Shown here: positions 47,979 to 58,480 of the stretch, one piece after another
Layout: every line of letters starts with the position of its first letter
Numbering within the stretch: position 1 is the stretch's first letter
From: Dugong dugon
Taxonomy: Eukaryota > Chordata > Mammalia > Sirenia > Dugongidae
Length of the DNA stretch: 64,000 nucleotides
Reading direction: 5' to 3'
Assembly (NCBI GenBank): GCA_030035585.1
Contig: CM057469.1
Coordinates: 34,440,501 to 34,504,500, forward strand
The notes under the pieces: model-generated
Told to the model about the DNA's origin: nothing
Seen by the model: only the letters and a program-made list of their open reading frames with translations
Databases searched by the model: none
Translations under genes and position numbers: made by a program

Positions 47979-48645
47979 AAAATTAAAAGAATTGACCATA
48001 CCAAGTGTTGACAAGAATGTGGAGCAACTGGAACTCTCATATACTGCTGGTGGGAATGCAAAATGGTATATCCACTTCAGAATGGTTTGGCAATTTCTTA
48101 TAAAGTTAAACATATACTTACAGGTTGACCCAGCATACTCACCCAAGAAATGTAAAAACATAGGTCCACATAAAGACTTATAGACAAATGTTTTTGCAGC
48201 TTTTTTTTGTAACAGCCAAAACTGTAAATAATCCAAATGTCCATCAATACTGTAATAACAAATTGTCATATATTCATACAACAGAATGCTACTCCCTGTA
48301 AGAAGGGAAGAACACAATAACATAGATGACTTTCGAAAGCATTATCTTGACCAAAAGAAACCAGACAGAAAAGAGTATTTTACAGATTTCATTTGCATGA
48401 AATTCTAGAAAATCTAATCTGTTGTGACACAAAAAAGATCAGTTGTTGCCTAAGGCCATGAGTGTTTGGGTGAGTAGCAGGTTTCAGAGAAAGAGCACAA
48501 AGGAACATTTGGAGATGATGGAAATGATCTATATTTTTATTGTGTGGGTCTTTATACAGTTTTAGAAATTTGTTAAAACTCATCAAAATGTACACTGAAA
48601 ATGTATGTAAATTATACTTTAATAAAGCTGATTAAAATCTTTTTG
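47979..48645 (+). mobile_element. Old L1 fragment (part 2, 3' end)
   Basis: CTGCTGGTGGGAATGCAAAA, AATAATCCAAATGTCCATCA, and an end at AATTATACTTTAATAAAGCTG. Noncoding. Confidence 0.75.
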
Positions 48646-48950
48646 AATTTAAAAATTGAGGTGCAATAAAATAAATGATTAAGAAAATGAAAAGCCAAGC
48701 CACAGACTGGCAGAAAATATTTGCAAAATATATATCTGATAAAAGACTTGTATTCAAAATATACAAAGAACTCTTGAAACTCAACAGTAAGAGAACAAAC
48801 AACCCAATTAAAAAATAAGCAAACTATCTGAACAGATACCTCACCAAAAAAGATATACAGATGACAAATAAGCGTATGAAAAGATGCTCGACATCATACG
48901 TCATTAGGGAATTGCAAATTAAAACAATGAGATACCACTACAGACCTATT
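48646..48950 (+). mobile_element. L1M fragment (part 1 of 3)
   Basis: AGCCAAGCCACAGACTGGCA, GGACATCATACGTC-type and GAATTGCAAATTAAAACAAT blocks of an old L1 ORF2 end. Interrupted at 48951. Confidence 0.8.
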
Positions 48951-49306
48951 GTTGTTGTCAGTTGCTGTTGAGTCAGCTCTGACTCATGGTGACCTTATCT
49001 ACAATAGAAGGAAAAGTTGCCTGGTTCTGAGCCAGCCTCATAACTTTTGACTTTCACCCTAGGGGGCTCATCTTCCAGCTCTGTGTTGGACAATATTCTA
49101 ACGGGATCAATTGGATTTTCACTGGCTAATTTTTGGAAGTAGATTGCCAGGCTTTTCTTCCTAGTCTGTCTTAGTCTAGAAGCTCTACTGAAACCTGTCC
49201 TCCATGGGTGACCTTGCTGGTATTTGAAATACCAGTGGCATATTTTTCAGCACTGTAGCAACATGCCCGCCAGAACAGTACGACAAACTGACAGATGAGT
49301 GGTGGA
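48951..49306 (-). mobile_element. Non-autonomous RTE derivative inside L1
   Basis: Reverse-oriented RTE 3' end (GTTGCTGTTGAGTCAGCTCT, CTGGTTCTGAGCCAGCCTCA) joined near 49050 to RTE 5' sequence (GGGGGCTCATCTTCCAGCTC, ACAGTACGACAAACTGACAG). The flanking ACCTATT (48944-48950) and ACCTGCT (49310-49316) are probably the decayed target-site duplication. Confidence 0.78.
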
Positions 49307-49734
49307 CACACCTGCTAGAATGGCTAAAATCCAGAACACTGACAAGCCCAAGTGCTAGTGAGGACATGGAGCAACAGGAACTCTCCATTGCTGGTGGGAA
49401 TGCAGAATGATATGGCCACTTTGGAAGACACTTTGGCAGTTTCTGACGAAACTAAACACAACCGTACAGTAAAATCCAGCAATCACACTTTTTGGTATGT
49501 ACCCAACTAATGTGATAATTTCTGTCCACACAAAATCCTGCAATATGAATGTTTATAGATGTTTTACTTATAATTACCAAAATTTGGAAGCAACCAAGAT
49601 ATCCCTCAATAGATGAATGGATACACAAACTGTGGTACATCCATATAATGAAATATTATTTTGTGATATAAAGAAATGAACTAAAAAGCTGTGAAAAGAC
49701 ATGGAGACCTTAAATGCATATTGCTAAGTGAAAG
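49307..49734 (+). mobile_element. L1M fragment (part 2 of 3)
   Basis: AGAATGGCTAAAATCCAGAA, GGAGCAACAGGAACTCTCCA, ACAAACTGTGGTACATCCAT, ATATTGCTAAGTGAAAG. It stops at the RTE insertion and resumes at 51569. Confidence 0.85.
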
Positions 49735-51568
49735 ATGGTTTCTAAATTCAGGTGGGATATACTCAAGGTTATACTTTGGCTCTCGTGGACTTGTTCTAAT
49801 TTTCTTCAACTTCAACTTGAACTTGCATATGAGTAATTGATTATCTGTTCCACAGTCGGCCCCTGGCCTTGTTCTGACTGATTATATTGAGTTTTTTCCA
49901 TCATCTCTTTCCACAGATATAGTCGATTTGATTCCTGTGTATTCCATCTGGCAAGGTTCATGTGTATAGTAGTCATCTATGTTATTGAAAAAAGGTATTT
50001 GCAGTGAAGAAGTCCAGGAATTGACAGAATATCAATTGAGATGTTTCAACAAACAGATGCAGCCCTGGAAGTGCTCACTCATCTATGCCAAGACATTTGT
50101 TAATGTGATGGATTACATTGATTGTTTTTCTAATGTTGAACCATCCCTGCGTACCTGGTATAAATTCCACTTAATCATGGTGAATTATTTTTTTGATATG
50201 TTGCATATGCCAAGAAATTTGGAAGACAGCTACCTACCTGACCAACCGACAGGAAGAGATCCATATTTGTACCCATTTGAAAGAAAAGTGTTACAACAGA
50301 ATGCGGAAATTATCGAACAACATCATCAATATCACACACAAGTAAAATTTTGCTGAAGATCATTCAAAAGCAGTTGCAGCAGCACGTCGACAGGGAACTG
50401 CCAGAAATTCAAGTCGGATTCAGAGGAACACGTTGAACAACGGATATCATTGTTAATGTCAGATGGATCCTGGCTGAAAGCAGAGAATACCAGAAAGATG
50501 TTTACTCGTGTTTTATTGACTATGCCAAGGCATTTGACTGTGTGGATCATAACAAATTACGGATAACATTGTGAAGAATGGGAATTCCAGAACACTTAAT
50601 TGTGCTCATGAGGAACCTGTATTCAGACCAAGAGACAGTTGTTTGAACAGACCAAGGGGATGCTGAGTGGTTTAAAGTCAAGAAAGGTGTGTGTCAGGGT
50701 TGTATCCCTTCACTGTTCTTATTCAATGTGTATGCTGAGCATATCATCCGAGAAACTGGACTATATGAAGAAGAAAGGGGCATCAGGATTGAGGGAAGAC
50801 TCATTAACAATCTGCGATATGCATATGATAAAATCTTGCTTACTGAAAGTAAAGAGGACTTGAAGCACTTAATGATGAAGATCAAAGACCACAGCCTTCA
50901 GCGTGGATTACATCTCAACATAAAGAAAACAAAAATCCTCACAACTGGACCAATAAACAACATCATGCTAAACGGAGAAAAGATTAAAGTTGTCAAGGAT
51001 TTCATTTTACCTGGATCCACAATCAATGCATTGCACTGGGCAAATGTGCTGCAAAAGATCTCTTCAAAGTTTTAAAAAGCAAAGATGTCAATTTAAGGAC
51101 TAAGATGAGCCTGACCCAAGCCATGGTGTTTTCAATCGCCTCATATGCATGTGAAAGCTGGACAAGGAATAAGGAAGACTGAAGAATAATTGATGCCTTT
51201 GGATTGTAGTGTTGGTGAAGAATATTGAACATACCATGGACTGCCAAAAGAATGAACAAATCTGTCTTGGAAGAAGTACAGCCAGAATGCTCATTAAAAG
51301 CAAGGATGGCAAGACTTTGTCTAACATACTTTGGACATGTTATGAGGAGGGACCAGGCCCTGAAGAAGGACATCATACTTGGTAAAGTAGAGGGTCAGTG
51401 AAAAAGAGGAAGACCCTCAATGAAATGTGTTGATACAGTGGCTTCAACAATGGGCTCAAGCATAACAACGATTTTGAGGAAGGCGCAGGACCGGGCAGTG
51501 TTTTGTTCTGTTGTACATAGAGTCACTGTGAGTTGGAAGTGACTCGACGGCACCTAACAAGAACAGCA
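49735..51568 (+). pseudogene. RTE LINE with inverted 5' end
   Basis: An 1,834-bp insertion bounded by a perfect 9-bp duplication, AAGTGAAAG (49726-49734 and 51569-51577). From about 50008 to 51568 it is plus-strand RTE: RT region with Tyr-Ala-Lys-Ala-Phe-Asp-Cys-Val-Asp near 50520-50547, Gly-Val-Cys-Gln-Gly-Cys at about 50685, then the post-RT region and the 3' end GGCACCTAACAAGAACAG. The usual Tyr-Ala-Asp-Asp-type RT motif reads Tyr-Ala-Tyr-Asp (about 50818-50829), and stops and frameshifts interrupt the frame. The open part is 50689..51075. From 49735 to about 50007 the sequence is antisense endonuclease-region RTE. A 107-bp antisense L1 patch sits at 50099-50205. Confidence 0.88.
50099..50205 (-). 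mobile_element. Short antisense L1 patch inside the RTE
   Basis: TGTTGAACCATCCCTGCGTA, CTGGTATAAATTCCACTTAA, TCATGGTGAATTATTTTTTT is antisense L1 ORF2 reverse transcriptase region, with no poly(A) or poly(T). RTE sequence is duplicated around it: TATGCCAAGACATTT at 50084-50098 and TATGCCAAGAAATTT at 50206-50220. Confidence 0.75.
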
Positions 51569-52025
51569 AAGTGAAAGAAGCCAGCCTGAGAAGGCTACAA
51601 CTCTAACATTCCAGATATATGACATTTTGGGAAAGGCGAAACTATAGAGACAGCGAAAAGATCAGCAGTTACCAGGGGTTCAGGGAGAGAGAGGAAGCAA
51701 TGAATAGGTGAAGCACAGGACATTTTAAGGGCAGGGAAACTACTCTGTATGATACTGTAACACTGTGTAAATGACTTTATGCATTTGTCAAAACCCATAG
51801 GACTGTGCAACACAAAGAGTTAACCCTAATGTAAACTCTGAACTTTAGTCAATTACAATTTTAATTAATTACAATTTATCAGTATTTGTTCATCAATTGT
51901 AACAAACATACCACACTAATGCAAGATATTAATAATAGAGGAAACTTTGGGTGGGGGGGAATTGTGTACTTTCTGCTAATTTTTTATTTAAACCTAAAGC
52001 TACCCAAAAATAAATAAATAAATAA
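51569..52025 (+). mobile_element. L1M fragment (part 3 of 3)
   Basis: GAAAGAAGCCAGCCTGAGAA, TTCCAGATATATGACATTTT, GATCAGCAGTTACCAGGGG. It ends in an (AAAT)n run at 52008-52025. Confidence 0.85.
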
Positions 52026-52155
52026 ATCTATGAATTAAAAAAAGATTGAAAATTTGACTACTTTTTAAAAATTTGCAATGAAAAAAAATTAGCAAAGTTA
52101 AAAGACAAATGACAAACTGGAAGAAAATATTTGCACACATACCATAGATAAGTAG
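52026..52155 (+). mobile_element. Old L1 fragment (part 1)
   Basis: AAAGACAAATGACAAACTGG, AAGAAAATATTTGCACACAT. Interrupted by a SINE. Confidence 0.6.
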
Positions 52156-52339
52156 GTATTAAACCCATGGCTGTGGAGTCCGTTCCTACTCATAGAGACC
52201 CTACAGGACAGGGTAGAACTACTCCAGAGGGTTTCCAAGGCTGTGCTTTATCTTTCTCTGTGCAGTGGCCGGAGGGTTCAAACTTCCAAGCTTTCAGTTA
52301 GCAGCCAAATACTTTAACCACTTTGTCACAAGGGCTCCT
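52156..52339 (-). mobile_element. AfroSINE (long-body subfamily)
   Basis: AAACCCATGGCTGTGGAGTC, TACAGGACAGGGTAGAACTA, TTTGTCACAAGGGCTCCT. Flanks TAAGTAGGTATTA and TAAATAGGTAATA look like a decayed target-site duplication. Confidence 0.88.
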
Positions 52340-53225
52340 AAATAGGTAATAGGCTAATATATAATAAACTTTTAAACACTGAAAGAAAAAAGACATGAAA
52401 TCCTATAAAAAGAAGGCAAAACACATAAACAGTCAATTCACAAAATTATCTAAAAATATTCCTTCAACGTATGAAAAAATGTTAAATTTCACTTACAATA
52501 AAATCACCGATTAAAACTAGGGACATACTATTTCTCCCATCATCAAATTGGCAATAGTTTAAAAGCCTTACAAAACTTTCAATGACCAGACTATAAAAAA
52601 GAATAAGAAAGACTTCTGAGAAATGATAAGGATGTATTATTAAATCAAAAAAGCAAAGTGCAATAAAGTGTATATCATATGCTACTTTTTGACAAGAAAG
52701 AAAGGAAAATAAGAAAACATACCTACATCTGCTTATTTTGTCAAAACATACAAATGCACACAGTAAGTATAAACCAGAAAACAATGAAATTGATTACCTA
52801 CAAGGGATAGAGGGAAGAAGTGGAAGGGCTAGGAAAAGGAGCGGCATTTCTCTGAGTATACCTATTTTGTAAGTTTGAATTTTTGAAGCATGTTTATGTT
52901 CTACATATTATAAAAGTAAAATTTAATCAACAAAGATGGGGGAAAAAACCTAAAAATAAATACAAACAGAAACACATGAACCCAACTAAACTGCAAATGA
53001 ATACATAACCATACTATGGGTATAGCAATTAAGGTATTTTATAGATCTGGGTCTGCAGACATACTCTGAGAAGGACACACCACCACTGTTTTAGTATTCT
53101 GGCCAAGAATGCACAACTGGAATCTAATTACGAATAAATATCAGGAAAAAAAAAAGAAATTGAGGAACATCTCATAAAATAACTGGTTTGTATTCTTCGA
53201 AAACGTCACTATTATGAAAGACAAA
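52340..53225 (+). mobile_element. Old L1 fragment (part 2)
   Basis: CACATAAACAGTCAATTCAC, AATTGGCAATAGTTTAAAAG, GGATAGAGGGAAGAAGTGGA; an old L1M 3' end. Beyond 52,950 the assignment is weaker. Confidence 0.55.
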
Positions 53226-53494
53226 GAAAGGGCAAGGAACTGTTCCAGATTAATGGACCTAAGGAGACAGGATAACTAAAGACAATACAAAATCCTGGAC
53301 TGGATCCTGTACTGGAAGGTAAAAAAATGCTGTAGAGCATATGATTGGGACAATTAACACAAATGGCTTATGGACTATAGATTAGATAACAGTGTTATAT
53401 CAGTGTTAAATTTTCTGATTCTGAAACTGTACTGTGGTTACATAGCAGAATGTTTTTGTTCTTAAGAAATATGCACAGAAGTAGTAAAGGGTAA
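53226..53494 (+). mobile_element. Unnamed ancient repeat, part 1
   Basis: ATCCTGGACTGGATCCTGTA, GGACTATAGATTAGATAACA, TGTACTGTGGTTACATAGCA. The same family is seen at 57,900-58,480. Confidence 0.55.
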
Positions 53495-53607
53495 CTAACA
53501 ACTGTGAGGATGGTGCAGGACCAGGCAGTGTTTTGTTCTGTAGTACACAGGGTCGCTATGAGTCTGAACTGACGGGACGATACCTAACAACAACAACAAC
53601 AATATTC
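53495..53607 (+). mobile_element. RTE 3' end, severely 5'-truncated
   Basis: 113 bp: TGTGAGGATGGTGCAGGACC, AGGCAGTGTTTTGTTCTGTA, TACCTAACAACAACAACAAC. The 8-bp AAGGGTAA flanks it (53487-53494 and 53608-53615). Confidence 0.88.
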
Positions 53608-53795
53608 AAGGGTAAAAGGAAATCAAAGTACTCTCAAAAGATTCAGGAAAAAGAATAATAAAACAAATGTGGCAAAATATTATTCAAATGGTGAATGTGG
53701 GTAAAAGACACATGAGAGTCCTCGGTATTATTTTTGCAATTTTTCTGTATGTTCGAAATTATTTTAAAAGAGAAAGAAAAAAAGAGTCATTTGCC
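53608..53795 (+). mobile_element. Unnamed ancient repeat, part 2
   Basis: CTCTCAAAAGATTCAGGAAA, ACAAATGTGGCAAAATATTA, TTTCTGTATGTTCGAAATTA; continues part 1. Confidence 0.55.
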
Positions 53796-53806
53796 TTCCA
53801 ATGTTC

Positions 53807-54013
53807 TAACCAGTTACTGTCTAGTCAGTTCCGACTCATGCTGGCTCCATGTGTGTCAGAGTGCAATTGCTCTCCGTAGGGTTTTCAGTAGCTGATTTGT
53901 CAGAAGTAGATCACCAGGCCTTTCTTCCAAGGTGCCACTGGGTGGACTTGAACCTCCAACTTTTCAGTTAGCAGCCTAGTGTGCTAACTATCTGCACCAC
54001 CCAGGGACTCCTG
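53807..54013 (-). mobile_element. AfroSINE (TGTGTGT subfamily), first of three
   Basis: CAGTTACTGTCTAGTCAGTT, CATGTGTGTCAGAGTGCAAT, CACCACCCAGGGACTCCT. Its head abuts the tail of the next SINE. Confidence 0.9.
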
Positions 54014-54197
54014 CCAAGTCTTTCCAACTCACAGCGACGTTATAGGATAGAGTAGAACTGCCCCATAGAGTTTCCAAGGCTGTAAGCTTTATGGAAGCCA
54101 ACTACTGCATCTTTCTCCCACAGAGTGGCTGGTGGGTTGGAACTGGCAACTTTTATGGTTAGCAGCCGAGAGCTTAACCACTGTGCAGTTAGAGCTA
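54014..54197 (-). mobile_element. AfroSINE (long-body subfamily), second of three
   Basis: GCCAAGTCTTTCCAACTCAC, GGATAGAGTAGAACTGCCCC, TGGTTAGCAGCCGAGAGCTT. The extra segment CTTTATGGAAGCCAACTACT is present. Confidence 0.88.
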
Positions 54198-54199
54198 CT

Positions 54200-54364
54200 T
54201 GCCATGTGATCCGATACCTGTGAGTCGATTCCGACTTATAGCAACCCTACAGGACAGAGCTGAACTGCCCCCTAGGGTTTCCAAGGAGCGGCTGGTGGAT
54301 TCGAACTGCTGACATTTTGGCCATAGCTTGCCGTAGCTCTTAACCACTGCACCACCAGCAGCTC
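54200..54364 (-). mobile_element. AfroSINE (short subfamily), third of three
   Basis: GTGAGTCGATTCCGACTTAT, GCGGCTGGTGGATTCGAACT, CACTGCACCACCAGCAGCTC. Confidence 0.9.
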
Positions 54365-54965
54365 ATAAATATAGCTTCAGTATTTCTACTGCCAGTTCAC
54401 AATACCAGTTACTGTTGTCAGAAATGTCAGGAGCTGGGTATAATTTCCTGATACCGGGTGTCTTTATACAACAGAGCCTTTCTATAATCTGATTGTCTAG
54501 CTTTCCTTCTTCTAAAATATTTTAATGGGGAACATACACAATCAGGAGAGAAAAGAAAAAATTATGACTGCTTAAATAGGGCCACAATATTAAGCACTGA
54601 AATTGGATAATCGGAATTCTTCCCTGCCCCCCCCAAACCCCGCCAAATTAAAGCACGTTTATACAGAGGCTATTGTAAAAAATTAGTGAAAACTGCCGCC
54701 TGGGTCCCACAATACTCCCAGGGCCCATCGTGGGCTGGCTTTAGGGAGGGGACACTTTGGAGCACAATAGTTCTCTAGTCAGTGAGTAGAGGGCCACTGT
54801 CCTCAGATGTGCCACTGTCAGTGATGTAAGCTCTAAAAGTCCATACCCAGTGGAGAAGGTTGACCACCTTTCACAATATTCCCAGAAATTTCCTGGCTTG
54901 GCTGTGACTTAGAAATAGTTTATTAATGTGACTTAGGTTCAAGGATTTAATTGCCCTAGAAAATA
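54365..54965. other. Intergenic DNA
   Basis: A C-run near 54630. Nothing recognised. Confidence 0.4.
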
Positions 54966-55165
54966 AACAATGATGTGCTTACTATCTGTCAGGCACTGTT
55001 CCAAGTGCTGTCACACATTAGTTTATTTAACTTTATATCAATCTGATGAGTAAATATTATTATTCCAATTTTATAGTGAGCTAAGTTACTTGCCCAAGGT
55101 AGCACAGAAAGCGGGTAGAGCCAAGAAACCTGAGTTACGTTGAACCATACTGCAGGCACACCAAT
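54966..55165 (-). mobile_element. MIR SINE
   Basis: GTCAGGCACTGTTCCAAGTG, TTTATTTAACTTTATATCAA, GTTACTTGCCCAAGGTAGCA. Confidence 0.85.
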
Positions 55166-55339
55166 CTATGCTCTTAGAGGTCAGGATGTGGTGATCCTGG
55201 GGGCTGGAGGGAGAGTGACTAAGGCACAGCACAGTGGGGGCTTCTGATGATCTGAGTGCTGGTTACATGGATGTGTTTAGTTTGTGAAAAAATTCACTGA
55301 GTTGACTACTTATGATACATTACTTACACATGTAAGTTA

Positions 55340-55552
55340 TAAACCATAAAACCCTTGCCACTGAGTCAATTCCAACTCATGACAAACCCATATATTACAG
55401 AGTAGAACTGTTGCATAGGATTTTCTTGGCTGTAATCTTTACAGAAGTAGATTGCCAGACCTTTCTTCCGTGGCATTGCTGGGTGGGTTCAAACCACCAA
55501 CCTTTAGATTAGTGGTTGAGCTCAAACTGCTTGCACCACCCAGGGACCTAGG
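55340..55552 (-). mobile_element. AfroSINE (long-body type)
   Basis: AAACCCTTGCCACTGAGTCA, ATTACAGAGTAGAACTGTTG, GTAATCTTTACAGAAGTAGA, TTGCACCACCCAGGGACC. Confidence 0.85.
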
Positions 55553-56070
55553 TAAGTTATACTTTAGTAAAACAATTAAAAATGATTAGGAGTCACTGCT
55601 TCCTTTACTTTAAGCCTCTGTGAAAGACTGAATGCTGCCCCGTTCACTAGATTCTGCCTGATGCCACTGTATCCCAGCGGCTCCCCGTTGCCTGCCTCAC
55701 TTACTGCCTGCTCCAGCAACCCACCACATGACAGAGCAACCCACAAGCCACTGGTGACAGCCCACACAATCTACTGGGCCTCGTGGAGGCAGAGATGCCC
55801 ACTCCCACTTTGGGGCTATGGTCAGGCCACTAGGATGATGAACAAGCCACAGGGGTTGCTCACACACCTGACATCTGATTTTTTAATCATGGATCAGTCT
55901 ACCTGTGGCCTCATCTGAGGTCTCTCTTGGTCCAGTGCTGTGGAGAAGGCTCCAATAAGAGTTGGAAATTCAGCATAATATCCCCTTTCAATTTTTGTAG
56001 CTATTTTCCCTATAGATATGCCTGAATCATAGGCCACAAGGGCCTGGGAGAAGAATAACATAACAACAGC
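55553..56070. other. Intergenic DNA
   Basis: Short overlapping open frames around 55,576-55,918 without support. No repeat recognised. Confidence 0.4.
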
Positions 56071-56481
56071 TGTCTTAGTCATCTAGTGCTGCTATAACAG
56101 AAGTACCACAAGTGGATGGTTTCAACAAATGGAACTTTATTTTCTCACAATTTAGGAGGCTGGAAGTCTGAATTCAGGGTGCCAGCTCTAGGGGAACGCT
56201 TTCTCTCACTGTTGTTTCTAGAAGAAGATCCTCATCTCTTACAGCTTCTGCTCCAAGGCCATCTTCATGTGGCTTGGCATCTCTCTTCCCCCATCTCGGC
56301 TCTACTTGCTTGTTTAATCTCTTTTATATGTCAAAAAAGAATGACTTATGAAACACTCTACAAGAATCCTGTCTTATTAACAGAACAAAGAAAACCCATT
56401 CCCAAATGGGATTATAACCACAGGCATAGAGGTTAGGATTTACAACACATATTTTTGGGGGACACAATTCAATCCATAACA
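56071..56481 (-). mobile_element. Solo LTR, ERVL-MaLR-like
   Basis: Starts TGTCTTAGTCATCTAGTGCT, ends GGACACAATTCAATCCATAACA. Flanks ACAGC (56066-56070) and ACAGG (56482-56486) fit a 5-bp duplication with one change. No internal genes. Confidence 0.75.
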
Positions 56482-57124
56482 ACAGGCACAGAAAAGAATT
56501 CTCTTTCTTGACTGTGTGTGGCTACTCCAGGCTCCTCAAGCTCTTTGATGATAATTCCTGTCTTCCCTAGGGGGATGTCCTACTGTGAACTGAGAAGGAG
56601 TCTCCTTGCCCTCCCCTCTCCTGTAAATCTTTTCTCTGAAGGTGCCCAGAAGATGTGTTAAACAAGGTGGCTATGCCACCAGTGCTCACTGAAGCACCTC
56701 TTCTGACAATACTAGTGCTGGTGCTGGCTCAGGGTGTGCCCTGAGCTGTGCCCGGATGGAGGCCTGAGGCCTGTGCCAAGGAAGGAAAGCCAGTGCCGGG
56801 AGTGCATAAGGCTGCTCGGCACCAAGCCTCCACTGCCCATGTTCCACAGGGATCATGCAGGACCAGCTCTCTCTAGTTTCTGTGTACTGGTATTGTAGCC
56901 CTTCTCTCCATATATCCTAGAGAGGGGGAGGTTACCCTCCTGGTGACAGATACTTCTCTAACCTCAGAAAACCTGCTGCCTCTCTCCCTTCTCTGGCCCA
57001 TGTTTGCTGCCTTCCTTAGGATGAGTTTCTTCCCTGGAGGCCGCTCAGTTCCTCAAGTAAATGGACTCCTGGTGGGCCTCCCTACCAAACCCTCAGACAG
57101 ACCTGAGTTCTGGGTGAACACTTC
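56482..57124. other. Intergenic DNA
   Basis: Nothing recognised. Confidence 0.4.
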
Positions 57125-57246
57125 TGCTACATATTTTACCAGGTACTTTCCCATGCACAATCTCATTGAATTCTCATGTAGTGGGTGTTACTCTGCTCAT
57201 TTTATGGAGGAAGAACTAATGCTCAGAGAGTTTAGGTAAGTTGTCC
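57125..57246 (-). mobile_element. MIR SINE
   Basis: TTACCAGGTACTTTCCCATG, AATCTCATTGAATTCTCATG, GGAGGAAGAACTAATGCTCA. Confidence 0.75.
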
Positions 57247-57890
57247 CAAACAGACAAACAGCAACAGACAAACATCTCTGCCTTCAGGGAAGGGAACTTC
57301 CCTTCCAGTGTAGTGTACACACCCAGGAAAGGGCAGAGCCAAGCGCAGACCTGGGCCAGCCCACTCTAAGTCCACAGCCACCACTACATACTTTAGCTGC
57401 AGAGTTCCAAAACTTGTCCAAGTGTACATGACTATTCTGAGACAGTCTTTCATTTATTTATAACTTATAGTCCACTTATTCCCAAAGATAATTGGAATTA
57501 TCTTACAAAAAACTCCAAACACATATAAATAAGGTGTACATTCATTCAGTAAATAGAAGTATGCAGAGGAAAGCAGGAGCAGAAATTTAAAAAGAGAGAT
57601 CATAAATTGTATCGATGAAGGGGTTACGAGCTCTAACAGCCCTCTGTGTCCCAAAGCAATGTAGGACTCATAGCAGCCCTCCGTGTCCCAAAGCAATACT
57701 CCCATGGGATCTGCTTGAGGACAGACATAGCCTGGACTGGAAATAGACACTTCTGAGCCAGAACAACCCTTTGTTACCCCAAAACCAGATAATGTAATTG
57801 CCTTAATTGAAAACCTAATGGATTTGTAGGGAGGAAGGACTAGAATTCAATTGTCGGAAGCAAAAGCATTAGCTGATTGAAAGGCAGACT
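57247..57890. other. Intergenic DNA with a short duplication
   Basis: The unit CAGCCCT(C)TGTGTCCCAAA, GCAAT occurs twice, at about 57637-57660 and 57675-57697. 57255-57312 shares a segment with 59455-59512 (AACTTCCCTTC.AGTG.AGTG). Confidence 0.5.
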
Positions 57891-58056
57891 GCTCCAATGT
57901 AAGAATAAATGAATGAATATTAGATCACACTTTGAAATGATTACTAATTTTTAGCTGTGATAATGTGATTGTGGTTAAGCAGAAGAATGTCCTCATTCTT
58001 AGGAGATACATGCTGAGGTATTTAGGGGGTGAAGTGTCATGATGCCTGCAACTTGC
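57891..58056 (+). mobile_element. Unnamed ancient repeat, part 1
   Basis: TAGATCACACTTTGAAATGA, GAATGTCCTCATTCTTAGGA, TATTTAGGGGGTGAAGTG; same family as 53,226. Confidence 0.55.
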
Positions 58057-58244
58057 TTTTTTTTTTTTTAAATAATATTTTATTGTGTTTTAGGTGAAGG
58101 TTTACATAGAAGTTTAGGTTCCCATTCAACAATTTGTACACAAGTTGTTCAGTGACATTGGTTACATTCTTCATAATGTGTGAACATTCTCATTATTTCC
58201 ATTCTGGTTGCTCTGTTTCCATTAAACTACTTTCCTTGCACCTG
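58057..58244 (-). mobile_element. L1 3' end, 5'-truncated
   Basis: 188 bp with poly(T) at the left: GTGTTTTAGGTGAAGGTTTA, TTGTACACAAGTTGTTCAGT. Flanks TGCAACTTGC (58047-58056) and TGCAACTTAC (58245-58254) are a target-site duplication with one change. Confidence 0.85.
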
Positions 58245-58480
58245 TGCAACTTACTTGCAAATGATCCAGCAAAAAAAAAAAAAAAAGCCTTTTTATTTAT
58301 AGAGAGAGTGTAAATATATAGACATAGATATTGAGAGAGATAAAACAAATGTGGAAAATTGTTAACACTTGCTGAATTCTGGTGGAAAGAACAACGGGGT
58401 TATCGTTCTGCGCTTTCAACTTTTCTCCATATTTAAGATTTTTCAAAATGAAAAATTTGGAGGAAAAGAAAGGATAAAGA
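58245..58480 (+). mobile_element. Unnamed ancient repeat, part 2
   Basis: ACAAATGTGGAAAATTGTTA, CTTTTCTCCATATTTAAG; continues part 1, with an A16 run at 58270-58286. Confidence 0.55.

Noticed and set aside
49979..50356. 125-residue plus-strand open frame considered as a host gene
   Set aside because: It runs across the RTE inversion junction, the L1 patch and the RTE sense part, so it is a chance fusion of transposon fragments.
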